Source: Lycorma delicatula
Lineage: Eukaryota > Arthropoda > Insecta > Hemiptera > Fulgoridae
Assembly (NCBI RefSeq): GCF_047948215.1
Contig: NC_134464.1
Coordinates: forward strand, 32,611,020 to 32,675,019
Direction of reading: 5' to 3'
Length of the DNA stretch: 64,000 nucleotides
Below the pieces are notes generated by a model, which ran no database searches, had not been told where the DNA came from, and saw nothing but the letters and a program-made list of their open reading frames with translations. This document shows, in pieces, positions 11,884 to 22,845 of this stretch; position 1 is the first letter of the stretch, and each line of letters begins with the position of its first letter. The translations under genes were made by a program, and so were the position numbers.

Positions 11884-12493
11884 TATAATCCCGTTACAAC
11901 GCGGTTATCGGGGACTTACGTGACACCTGCGTTATTTCGAGAAGTAAATTTTAAATCACAATTCCTTTACAGAATACTTTTTTCATTTAGACCACATGTT
12001 AGGTAAATACAAACTAAAACAAACACTACAAAATCTAAAAAAATAACCAAGTAATAAAACTTAACGATACTGATAAACACAGTTAAAGCAGCTCGAATAA
12101 ATCACAATACGTAATAAAATTCAGGTACCGTATACTGTGCCTTGTACAGACAGCAACGTTGATGTCTTATCGCTGTTACAGGAAATGAGTCACGTGCAAT
12201 ATATCAAGAATTTTTTCTATTACTGTATTAGAATCATAGTTTAGTTTTATTGTATCATGTTTTTGGAAATTCTAAGGCTTTAAAATTGGTCGTGACTAAT
12301 TGACAGATGTTTTATTAGAAGCGTATTGTTGACAATTTCAAAGGATTTATGATGGGTTTTACACCGATATCGAATAAAGTGATAGGACTAGCATTTCTTC
12401 ACCCTATTTTATTTTTTCAGATCCTCAGATATATTTTGGGAAACAGGTTATAATTCGCGTTATATCGAGCCGCGTTATATCGGGGTTGTACTG
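11881..12493. mobile_element. pogo/Tigger-like non-autonomous DNA transposon
   Basis: The 613-bp element begins CAGTATAATCCCGTTACAAC and ends with the inverted form (reverse complement CAGTACAACCCCGATATAAC). The dinucleotide TA flanks both ends (11879-11880 and 12494-12495). CAGTAYAA-type termini with TA duplication are typical of the pogo/Tigger branch of Tc1/mariner. No transposase frame remains, so it must depend on a transposase elsewhere. It inserted within the intron between exons A and B of the minus-strand gene. Confidence 0.8.
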
Positions 12494-12495
12494 TA

Positions 12496-12887
12496 TATAT
12501 TTACATCAATGTTTTATAACCAATTAAAAAAATGATTTTTTTTCGTAAAATACTGCTTAATTATTATGAAATAGGGTAAGCCTAAACTTATTATCTTGTA
12601 AAAGTTGTTATAGTCTAATTTAAGCTTCTTGGTATATTTTACCTTAAAATATAATTCATTTAAATATAATTTTACTTAGCTTAAATTGATATAAATATTT
12701 TAGAAATAATTTTAAATTTTACGAACAAATTTTTAAAAATAGAAAAAAGATATTCAAGGAAACTTTCTTTGTATCAATAATACTTTTCAAAAATATTATG
12801 ATAAAAAATTTATACAAAAAAAGAAGATAAAAAAAAAATAAAATGATGGAAAAAGAGAAAAAAGAAAAGAAAATCTTTTTTGTATAC
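12496..12887. other. Intronic AT-rich sequence
   Basis: Sequence immediately downstream (minus sense) of the exon A donor. No feature was recognised. Confidence 0.5.
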
Positions 12888-13204
12888 CTTTGTTACCGCG
12901 ACCACCCTTTCCTCCTGTACCACTTCCGCCCCATTCTCTGAGAATATCTGTAAGTTGCGCTAAAGAGGATCTTCGCCTTCTTGCCGTAGCCGGTGGAGAT
13001 GTTTCCTGTGTTTCTGTCGGTGGCGATATGCTGGTTATCTGTGCGGCAGAATCCCTTCTGCCCGCCCCCAATCTCTGTCTTAAAGTCGATTCTTCTACTT
13101 GTTCCCGTACAAGGTCGTCCCAACCGTTGCCTCCCTGCCAAACCAAACCCACCTGGTGGCTCAGGATTGGAAGGTTGCACACGAAACAAATCGCTGTCAT
13201 TGTC
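12888..13204 (-). CDS. Exon A of the unidentified RRDS-repeat protein gene (5'-most exon seen)
   Basis: Minus-strand internal exon of 317 nt. The acceptor TTTTGTTTAG lies just above 13204 and the donor is AAAG|GTATAC at 12888|12887. In the chosen frame it has 1 nt, 105 codons and 1 nt, so the 3' split codon joins exon B exactly (NK-E-SQLIRRE). The text includes GWDDLVREQVEESTLRQRL, AGRRDSAAQITSISPPTE and RRRRSSLAQLTDILREWG, then a Gly-rich end. The RRDS and RRRSS motifs match those of exons B and C. A second minus frame is also open almost end to end, starting DNDSDLFRVQPSNPEPPGGF and stopping at 12893. The first few codons could therefore belong to another frame if there is a sequence error. 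The exon is GC-rich in an AT-rich setting. I recognise no family. Confidence 0.8.
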
Positions 13205-15640
13205 CTAAACAAAATAAGTACAATTTAAAATTCACTCGTTACAGTTTATCCGTAATTAATTGTAAATGATCATTTTTTATTTTAAGTAAAAAAAAAAAAA
13301 ATAATTATAAAAATATTAATTGTATCGTTGACTTAAAAGCGCAAGGAAAAGTTTAACTGACATCTCTTTAATTTAGAATAAGAAATTTGAATTTATTATT
13401 TGTTAAAATATTTCATAAATATTACTTATTTTGATCGAAATAATACTATTTGTTTTAGGCCATTATATTGATTAATAATGACTAAAAATTACATATCTAC
13501 TAAATTTATTTTCTTCTAATATAAAAATAATAAAATTGGATTAAATCTAAATAAAGAGTTATACTAATGCTAAGCGAAATAAAATGATTATGAGAACATT
13601 CAAGAACATAATCGCATTTCAATTTTTGACAATCATCATCAGTGTTATAAAATAATTAATAAAAATTAATACAAATAATAAAATATAAAAATGGAAATAA
13701 AAAAAAATAATTCTTAGGAAGAAACGTAAGATTTTATTTAATTAAATATATAAAACAAACAAAAGCAGTCCAAGAGTAAAACTAATGGTTAAATCTGTAG
13801 ATTATAATATATATTTTTTATCAGTTAAACTCTTAACCTTTAATGTTAATCCATAGATTAAATGGCTGCACCTTCCCTTACTAGAACACGATTACTAATC
13901 AAGATGAGTTTAGATATTAAAAATTAAATTGTCAGTTTCTAATTGGATTCCCTCTTTAATTTATTTTATTTATAAAGGATCGTAAGCGATTTTTTTTAAA
14001 AATATAATATTTATTTTTATTTTTAATTATTAAAAAAATTTTTTTTTGCTTATTGCTTTGTTTTTTTTTCACGTTTTGTACTTTCGCATAGATCTCTGCT
14101 TCATCAAAGGTTTTATGTGGAATTATTAAGTTAGAAAAATTATTTAAGATAAAAATTATACAGAAGTATATTTACGAAGATTATAAACAAGTCTCTATAA
14201 TCTTAATAGTTTAAATAATAATAATTTAATTTTACGTAAGATATTTTGATAAAAGAAATCTTTGCATAAGTACTAAATGCAGAAGAAAAAAAAAAAAACA
14301 AAGCAGTAACTGAAAAAACTCATTTTATAAAAAGATTTATTTTTCTGCTAGGATATAATTTCCTACCATTAATTTTTTAATAATATTTTATAAATTCTGA
14401 TAAAAAATATTTAATAAAACGAAAATTTATTTTTACTATTTTTTTTTAAATGCTATTTAGATGGTTCTTGAATATTCTCCTAATTATTTTTTGTCAGATA
14501 AAAAAAAATATTATGAATTTTACACGAACAAATTAACAGAATGAAAAATAATTTTAAAATACTTTTTTTACACTTGTACAAATAAATATTTTTGATAAAA
14601 AAAAATTTTGTTAATCTAAAAAAAATAAAATAATTACCGTAAAATAAAAAAAATAAAAATAGAAATTAATCTTTAAGGTTTAGTATAAAAAATAAATACT
14701 ACGGGAAATAAATAATAATAATGCAAAGATTAAGTAATAAATAATTAAAAGAAAAATTCTTTTAGAAATAGAAAAAAAAATTGAAATATGTTTTATCTAC
14801 TCCTTAAAAAAATGAAACTTATACAAGAAACGTTTATACCAGTCAAATGAAGGTGTGTGCCTGTCTGCGCGCGCACGTATGTGTTCATCTGTCTAAAGAT
14901 CACTTTATATTAAAAGAAGATCATAAGAGATATATTAAAAAATCATAAGAGATCCCTAAGGTCGATTAGAAAATGAATCAAACATTTTTTTAAAAATTCG
15001 AAAAATTCTGTCTTGTATCATACATAAAATAATTTCATACGACTTAGAAAATATTAAGAAATTATAAGATATAAATTTATTGTTCTACAGTTCAATTAAT
15101 AATAAAAATAAATCATAAAAGTTAAAATTATTAATTTTTGTTATTTTCTTTAATTATGTAATTATATATTGCAAATAATGTAATCTAGCAATTTGTTATC
15201 GAATTTGTCCCTTCAACGACAGTAACGTTCATCGAATCAATTTTTTAATCTAATATAATATGTATTAGTAATACGGGAATTTAAAAACCATAAATCTCGA
15301 TTACATTTGAACGTAGCTTTAACATTAAACAGTAAATTATCCAACGTTACCATCCAGGAAAAAGTACAAGGGAAATTTATTGGTGATACATGTTTGAAAA
15401 TGGAGTGATTGGACAGTTAAAATAAAATTGTAGATAATGAAAGGAAGGTTAATAAATGAGCACTCACGAACTGCGCACTCACTTAATCCCCTTTTTCTTC
15501 CTGGTGAGTGCACCTGCAACGAACAACACGAATACAGCAAGTCTTTTGTTGCACATTAACCTGTTATTACCATAATTTTTTTATAATCGGCTTTTTAAGT
15601 AGAACCATAAGTAAATCCTTTGATAATTAGCACATGGTAA
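13205..15640. other. AT-rich intronic or upstream sequence
   Basis: No exon of the minus-strand gene was recognised here, so its upstream exons lie further away. The composition is very A/T-rich with poly(A) and poly(T) runs. Short alternating GCGCGC near 14868-14875 is the only GC spot. The open frame at 15337-15540 has no recognisable content. Confidence 0.45.
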
Positions 15641-16495
15641 GGGGTTCTTAAGGAACTCCCATAACAAGTCAATCATAATAAGTTATCAGTAAGCAATAAT
15701 CTTAAGTTCATTAGTATACAATATACCATCTGCCAACACTTTACAGTTCATAAAAACAAGGAATTAACATATAAAACCAAAAAAACTAATAAATAGTCAA
15801 TAAAAAAACAAACAAATAATAAAGCAATATCTAGTTGAACAAAGAACAAGACTTTTAATTACAAACATAAAAGTAAATAAAGAAGTAAACAAAAATAATA
15901 TCAGTCGATTTGGCGATAGTAACTAACTGCGAACTATCATTCAGTAACCCACATGGAGACGTTTCAACTTTCTCCCCACTGTTATCAAGCAGATTGATCG
16001 CTAAATGATTGACGTGATTTTCTAATCGTTGTTGATATTTAAAACTCCACCGTTTCACAACCTCACGAACCGTCAGAAGCTCCAGAAATTCATGAATTTC
16101 ATGTGAACCATGGTGCTTCTGCAATTGTTCTCGTTACCTTGTTTTGGAAGCGTCGAATGATATCTACGTTATTATTACTTGCTATTGCCTACAAATCCAC
16201 ACCATAAGTCTAGATTGATTGCAGGATAACTTTGTAAATCATAACTTTATTGGATAACAAGAGGTATGAGTTTCTCCGCAGCAGCCGATGCCGTTCCCTG
16301 TATTTCGCGTTCGATTGTTTTCTTTTTATCTTCACGTGACACAGGTCAAACGCTGATATAGGTGCATTGTAGGCACCGCACGCACTGTTTGTGAGATCAA
16401 GACACCACCCGTGTTCAGACTGGGAATAGTCACGCCTTCTCGTGGAGAGCGTGACGTGTTTAGATTTATTCTGATTAATCCTCCATTTTTTCTCC
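15641..16495 (-). mobile_element. Jockey-clade LINE, 3' end, degenerate
   Basis: The minus-strand translation, spread over several frames, keeps the end of a Jockey-type ORF2. It reads WRINQNKSKHVTLSTRR, then RRNSYLLLSNKVMIYKVILQ, ASNNNVDIIRRFQNKVTR, APWFT, and finally KYQQRLENHVNHLAINLLDN. These blocks follow the reverse-transcriptase domain in Jockey-family elements. Stops and frameshifts interrupt them, so the copy is dead and 5'-truncated. A probable 3' UTR runs to about 15641. A second fragment of the same type lies at 46730-47080. Confidence 0.8.
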
Positions 16496-16559
16496 TTTTT
16501 TTCCTAAAAAAATATTTAAATTTTATTATTTTTTCATACGTATCAGAAACACAATTTTT

Positions 16560-17800
16560 TCACCTACAGTTTTAGAACTACGAGAGGTTACCTCTAATGT
16601 AAAGGCTATTTCATTACCAAAAATCTTTTTCTGAAAACGTTAAAAATATTTATTATTTCTCTTAAACCTTATATTTCTCTATATAATCGCCACATGAATT
16701 AAGATATTTATCGTAGCGATTCACCCGCTTCAATATATCCTCGTCGTATTCTTCTGCAGCCAGTCCATCTAGCCACTGATTAACAGCATTTTTAAGTTCA
16801 TCTTCACCCGCGAATTGCTTACCGCTCAAAATTTCTTTCAATTTCCCAAACAAATGGTAATCAGAAGGAGCTAAGTCCGGACTATATTGTGGGTGATCGT
16901 AATTTTCCCATCCAAATATTCTCAGAAAATCACGTGTCGGACCCGTAACATATGGACGTGTATTATCGTGCAGCAGGATGATGACTTCGGTCAGCTGCCC
17001 ACGTCGCTGAATTTGAATGGCGCGCCGTAACTTAGGTAGAGTTTCGCATTAGAGATTCTGCATTTATTGTCGTTTCACGTGGCACTGAATCAATCAAACT
17101 GATCCCAAAAGACTGTGGTCATCAGTTTTGGTCTAAATGGCCTTGGCTTGACCTTTGTCGGTCTGGTTGGCGATCGATGATGACGTCATTCACTTGACTG
17201 CCGTTTTCTCTCTGGCGTGTAATACAAAATCCATGTTTCAACGCCGATAACAGTTGAAATAAGGAAATCATCCCCTTGCTCAGTGTAGCGCATGAAAAAT
17301 TCCGAAAAGATCCCAATCGGATTTTTTGTGACGTTCCGTTAAGACGTGCGGCACCCAACGTGCACAAACCTTTCTGAAACCTAAATGATCATGAACCAAT
17401 AACACCTATTGAAACATCAGGAAAAGAAGGGGCAGGTCGGAAATCGTTGAGCGACGATCTTTTCTGATTTCATCATCGACGTGTTTCAACAAGTCCTCGA
17501 GGGCCCTCAAACGTTCTTCATTATGCGCATTAATTCTGTTATTTTTAAACGTTTCACATCATCTTCGGAATTATTTCATTCATTACATTATCACTGTACA
17601 CAGCAACCAACTGCCAATGAATTTCAGCCGGCTTAACGTTTTGATGGTTTAAAAAAATTTATGATTCCACGTATTTTACAGTGGGCTGCATCGTCGAATT
17701 TCCTTTTCATTTTGTAACGTAATAACTCACACGTAACTAAAGATACTACACCGCGACAATTTATAGTCAACAATGCAGTGTGTATACATTACTAGCATGG
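16560..17800 (-). pseudogene. mariner-like element (DD34D transposase pseudogene)
   Basis: The minus-strand relic covers nearly a full mariner transposase. It begins near MKRKFDDAAHCKIRG (about 17715). An HTH-region trace (AAEIHWQLVAVYSDNVMNE) follows, then ETWILYYTPERKRQSSE and a TTVFWDQ block. The C-terminal part is clear: LLHDNTRPY, YSPDLAPSDYHLF and a terminal tail with GDYIEKYKV at 16662-16853. Exactly 34 residues separate the second and third catalytic Asp (D34D). The first catalytic Asp, normally in the DETW motif, reads Val here (GVETW). Several stops and frameshifts are present. The element is inactive. Its terminal inverted repeats were not identified. Confidence 0.88.
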
Positions 17801-18105
17801 CCATGAACGACACGGTTTGCCAACCTTAAGGAAAGAAATTTCCCAGCGGTCTTTATTTTACAGATATCGTATTTATATGAAATAAAAAAAGGGTAAACAA
17901 ACCTATTACAGATACTATAACCAGACGTCAAAAGGACTTCTTTAAAAAATAAAATAAGTAAACGTAAATGGGCAGACTGGAGTACATGAAATATTTGAAA
18001 TATTTTTATAAACAATCATTTTAAATGTATGACTGAATTTTAAAGCAAAATTGAATAATTTGTATTCTTATAATTTAATAGTAAACAAATTTACTTTTCT
18101 TTTTT
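17801..18105. other. Unassigned AT-rich sequence
   Basis: No feature was recognised between the mariner relic and the GC-rich retro-insert. Confidence 0.5.
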
Positions 18106-18119
18106 AATTAGTGTTTTCG

Positions 18120-18397
18120 GGTGGTCACATCAATGATTGGACGGAGACTCCATCGCAGCACCTCTGAGGGAGGGAATATAAGACCGTGGTCCCAATGGGG
18201 AATGCCCTTGGGGGTTCCTCCATCGGGAATTCCTCTCACTAGAGGCGTGGCATGTATTGCAAGACCAAGTCCTGGCTACCTGGACGGGACCTTGTGTTCT
18301 GTCGAGATAGTTTGAGATGAAGGCATCCTCCGGAGCTGGGTTATGCTTAGATGCTGTTCAGGCTCTGGGGGGCGGGGTAAATGAAAGTTAAAAAAAA
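18120..18397 (+). mobile_element. GC-rich poly(A)-tailed retro-insert (LINE 3' UTR or processed mRNA end)
   Basis: A 278-bp block with clearly higher GC than its flanks, ending in an A-rich tail (TTAAAAAAAAA). It is bounded by a perfect 14-bp direct repeat, AATTAGTGTTTTCG, at 18106-18119 and 18398-18411. This is the signature of LINE-mediated insertion. It has a chance 64-codon frame but no recognisable protein. Sequence blocks such as CCCAATGGGGAATGCCCTTG and CTCCATCGGGAATTCC look like a retrotransposon 3' UTR, but the source is not identified. Confidence 0.75.
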
Positions 18398-18411
18398 AAT
18401 TAGTGTTTTCG

Positions 18412-19570
18412 TATTATCACAATAATATTTACATTAGTAAAATACATTTAACTCAGGTAAACGATGCGCAGTTGATCTGTTATAAGAAATACGGGTGCAG
18501 TGTCCTCCTTCTTGTAATCATTTTTATACAAAGATACTTAATGAGTATTTCGGAGACACCGAAGTATGTAGAATAATCAGAAATTGTTATAGATAGAGGC
18601 AAATATTTAAGATTTAAAATATAAAAATGACGCTGATTCAAATGATTTAAAGAATTAACATTTTTACTTAGGGATTTAAATGTTAATTGTATACTTTTAT
18701 TAGAATATATCACTGAAAATGGATTAAATTAATGGCTATTAAAGAAATGAGTTGAATATTTATTCAGCTTAGAAGAATATAATTAATTATAAATTGTATT
18801 GATTACATCTGAAATGGTAAATATTCTACCCATGAATAAATATTGTTTCAACATTTATTCGGAATGAACAGCAGAAAATAGGGAAACCATTTAATCAGAG
18901 TAACATTACGTAGTTAAGCATTGAACAAATAATAGAGAAACGGTTATAGTTCTTGTTACTACAAATTAAATTACCTTTTGAAATAATTACCTTAGATACA
19001 ACTACGTCAAGATAGCAAATAATAAAAGCAGTACAGAGTTAAAAAAAAAAAAAAAACTAATCTGAAGGATTTTTGATAAATATTAATAATAAAGGACTAT
19101 CAGGTCTTTTTCAAAGAACGAATAAATTACTATTACCTTTGGATTATAAAAGATCAATTTCAAAAGGGTACCAGTTTAATTCTAGATGAATAATTCCTCG
19201 CTAGCTATGTTCTTTTTTCTATTAATTTTATTAGAAAATAAGGAAAGAAAATATATTTCAACAAATTATTTTCTGAAATCGAAATTTTAATGCATGAATA
19301 CACCATAAAGAAAAAACGATAAACTCGACTTTTTCTAAACTCATGTAGTATATAAATTAATTATGCAATTAAAGAAATAATGAGTAAAAAATAAATAAAA
19401 AAATATAATTAATAAATTTACACAGATGTTAAAAGTAGAATTTTATCTCCTGGATAAATTTTAAATAAAAAATCCCCTTTCTGTAACTGACTGAATATAA
19501 AAATTAATATCCTCTAGAAAGCAAATATAAATTTATAAAAAATCAAACTGTAAATAATTTTATCAAATTT
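18412..19570. other. AT-rich sequence, nothing recognised
   Basis: No exon or repeat was identified. There is a poly(A) run near 19042. Confidence 0.5.
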
Positions 19571-19581
19571 AGTAATAGTGT

Positions 19582-20985
19582 TAATCATTTTGTGATGTTA
19601 TGCCTGTTGGCAGGTCCCTGTCATCACTGGTTATCAGCAAACATTTCACCATATCCTTTCGAGACGCAGTGGTATACACAGATGGATCGAAACAGGATGA
19701 TACCGTTGGATGCGAATTTATTGTTAATAGCAGAATCGATATGTTTGGTCTACCTAACGTTACAAGTATATTTACTGCAGTACTGTATGCCATCAATAAG
19801 GCTTTAAATATCGTTAACCCAAAATACCGTCATATCCTTATTTGTAGCGACTCGTATAGTGCACTCCATGCTTTAGAAGATTTTTACTCTCGTCATCCTT
19901 TTGTCACTGAAATTTATAACTCAATCGCTGAGTTGAACCATGGGAACACACAAGTGAGTTTCTGTTGGATTCCTAGCCGTGTGGGAATTGCAGGTAATGA
20001 ACATGCAGATCTTGCTGTTAAAGACGCATGCAATCAACCTCCTTTTACCCATGTTGCATCATCTGACTTTGTTAATTATATAAAACAGTCTCTTCGAACA
20101 AAGTGACAAGTGGATTGGACGGCTACGGTTGACAACAAACTCCGGCACATTAAGGATTCTGTGTTACCATGGGAATCCTCATGTACAAAAGCTCGTCGTG
20201 AGGAAGTGGTCCTCTACCGATTGCGGATAGGACATACGAGCTACATACGGTTATCTAATGTCACCAGTAAACGTAATAAAATATGCGTACGATGCAACTG
20301 CCCCTTGACGGTGCGCAACATACTTGTGGATTGTGGGCGTTATGCGGTCTTGCGTCGTAAATTTAAATTGCCCAGGAACCTTCGTCAAATTCTGGGTAAT
20401 AATAAGGAAGTTTTGGACCGGGTGTTTTTATATCTTAGATATATCAATATTTTACATACGTTTTAATAGTGGTCTTTTTTTTTATTGTTATGTTTGATTT
20501 TTAATTATATTTTCGTCTGTTATCCGAGAAGAAGCCTTTTACACTCCCCTCGGAGTTTGTTAAATTTATTTCAATTTTATTTTGTTTTTATATATATTTA
20601 TATAGTTTTTATTTATTTTTAAGTTTTTTATCTGTGATGGTAGTTATATTTATTTTAGTGATATTAGTTTTTAAGTTTTTAGTTTTACGTTTTTAACCTA
20701 GGTTTAGTTTTTTAGTTTTTCCGTTATCCAAGTTGGGGCCCTTTACACCTCTCTTTGATAAATTATTTTCAGTTTTAGTTTCATTTTTGGGTTTTAATTT
20801 TACGATTATTTCTAATTTTAGTTTTAAAACTGCGATACTAGTTTTAAGTCTATTTAAAAAAAAAAAATACAATTTAGCTGTGATATTAGTTGTAAGGTTT
20901 TTGTTTTAATTTTTTAGTTTCAATGTTGTACTTTTTTAGCAGTTTATTTATTTATTTCTCAATAAAATTTAATATCCTGGCGTTG
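19582..20985 (+). mobile_element. RNase H-bearing LINE (I/LOA-type) 3' end, inactive
   Basis: The plus-strand ORF at 19600-20106 has an RNase H domain: VYTDGSK (first Asp, about residue 28), LICSDSYSAL (second Asp) and GNEHADLAVKDA (last Asp, near residue 137). The Glu normally found in the AEL.AI motif is Val here (FTAVLYAIN). A TGA at 20104-20106 interrupts the frame. The same frame resumes at 20110-20466 with PWESSCTKARREEVVLYRLRIG and a Cys-rich end (ICVRCNCPLTVRNILVDC) typical of such elements. Everything upstream of RNase H is missing, so the copy is 5'-truncated. A T-rich 3' UTR with repeated AGTTTTTAAG-like words extends to about 20985. Confidence 0.85.
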
Positions 20986-20989
20986 ATAA

Positions 20990-21850
20990 CGCCATGGAGT
21001 TTTTCACCCATAAAAAAAAATTACGGGTTGTCTCCATCTGTTTCTGTTGTACGCTTTTCTTTTTGTTTCATCAAAACCTTCACTACCCTTTATGTCATTT
21101 ATTAACTTCAGCCTCTTCCTATATCTTCTTTTTTTATCTTTAACGGAGCCTTCAAGGACTGTATTTATTATTCTTTTTCCCCTAATTGTATACCCGATCC
21201 AGTTTCCTCTGCTTCTTTTGATAATCGTTAATATTTTTCTGTCTTCATTTATTCTTCTACATTACCACTTTGTCCACCCATTTCATTTTTTCCATCCTCC
21301 TTCAGACCCACATCTCAAATGCCCCAATCTATTTTTTTTCCTTTTTCCACATTTGTGCATGTTTCACTAACGTACCATGTATATTACCGTATATTACAAA
21401 CACAGCATTTTTCCAATCTCTTCCTTACGTTCAGATGCATGTTGCTACAGAGTAGGTATTTATTTCTGAAAAAGCCTTCTTTGCCGTTGCAATTCTCGTC
21501 TTAATCGCTTCCTTACTCCTCCATTTTTCAGTTTGTACTGTCCCGAGGTATCTTTATATTTATACTTGTTCAATCTTTTCTTCTGCTGTTACAAAAATCT
21601 TTCCTCTTGTTCACCTTTATGATTTTTGTTTTCCTCATATTTATTTTCATCCCGTATTCCCTCATCCCTATTTCCAAACCTTTTATCATTCCTTGTAATT
21701 TACGAGTGTCTTTACCTGCACTCGGCAGATCGTCAGAAATTCTGACAAAATTTATTTATTTGTTTCTAACAATGCTTACTCTTTTTGGAAATTTAGTATT
21801 TCTTTCAAGATTTCCTCGACTTAAAGGGTGAATCGTGATAAACAGCAGAC
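20990..21850 (-). mobile_element. Degenerate LINE 3' end, minus strand
   Basis: The minus-strand reading, with many stops, keeps the thumb and C-terminal region of a LINE. It contains KDTRKLQGMIKGLEIGMREY, GMKINMRKTKIIKVN, HLNVRKRLEKC, AFSEI-like traces and ETC. It ends VLEGSVK then RGRKRLKL, DDIKGSGGFDET and RWRQP just before 21021. The order matches that of the LINE copies at 25.0 and 56.4 kb, although the sequence has diverged. It is tail-to-tail with the RNase H LINE. The T/C-rich plus-strand frames here are shadows of it. Confidence 0.6.
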
Positions 21851-21859
21851 TTATCTCAT

Positions 21860-22690
21860 TCATCTGCATAATTCTAACGAGTTTGTGAGATTCTCATTTA
21901 TTTTCACAGCTTCTTTTTGTTTCATATACATTTTTCTGATCAGTTTCTTACCCTTCCAAACAACTCTCCTTTCTTTCAGAATCTCAAATTTCAGTGTTAA
22001 AAATTTCCAAAAAAAATAACTGTATTTTTTTATATTATTAATAAAATAGTAATGAAAAAGTTGACAAATATCTGCATGAAAAATAAAATAAATAGTTTGA
22101 ACAATTAAAAAGGATCTCCAAGAAGTCGGAATTGTAGAAAAAGATATTTTAACCAGGGATCTCTTTAGAAAGTTAATAATAATCGTGAGTTTAAAAAAAT
22201 AGAAAAATAAGACGGTTGTGGAAAGAGCTGGACCTAAGAAAGAAGAAAGAAAATAAGTTAAATTATCACTCAAAACATGAAAAAAACGCTACATAAATTA
22301 TCTGAGCGCTGTCCATAAATTGCGCAAACAAAAATAGAAATAAATAAAGTTATTAAAAAGAATGTTTCACGAAGTTGTTTACATTTGAAATTCGACTATT
22401 ATTTTATAATTACGGCTGATTTAGTTGAAATTTCGTATAAATATAAAAAACAAAGCAAAATTCACTACAAAAGATCAGCATCTTTTTTTTCTGAATATAA
22501 ACAAAGTAATAACAAACTTTGATTAAATTTCTATTTTTCAAAGGTTTAAGAAATTTATTTTATAAAGGAAATAGTTGTAATAAATAATAATACAGTAAGC
22601 TAAATCAATAACATTTATAAACTCAAAAAACCAACTATAAGAATTCACCAATTCTGCTCCTCAATTAACATCCTAAAAATTTCAGTACAA
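21860..22690. other. Unassigned AT-rich sequence
   Basis: A 137-codon minus-strand frame (21860-22273) is rich in Phe, Leu, Ile, Lys and Asn with no motif. I take it as a product of base composition. No other feature was seen. Confidence 0.4.
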
Positions 22691-22694
22691 ACCT

Positions 22695-22845
22695 TGTTTC
22701 ACCGGGGTAGCTGAAATCTGAGCGAAATCTTTCACTAGCCGTAACTCGCAAACGAAGCATTTTAGGAAATATTTTTACATGAACGTTTCCCATTATTTAC
22801 ACGAGTAAAATAGGTTATAAAAGTTTCGGGAAAACTTCGTGATAT
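22695..22845 (+). repeat. Interspersed repeat shared with 63485-63625
   Basis: The block GTTTCACCGGGGTAGCTGAA, CGTAACTCGCAAACGAAGC and GGAAATATTTTTACATGAA aligns with the same order at 63485-63625. The copies differ by scattered changes. It is probably part of an unclassified transposon and has no coding capacity. Confidence 0.6.

Noticed and set aside
12890..13228. Plus-strand frames over exon A
   Set aside because: Shadows of the minus-strand exon; the splice sites and the RRDS text fit only the minus strand.
21860..22273. 137-codon minus-strand frame as a membrane protein gene
   Set aside because: Composition expected of AT-rich DNA; no motif, and adjacent to LINE relics.
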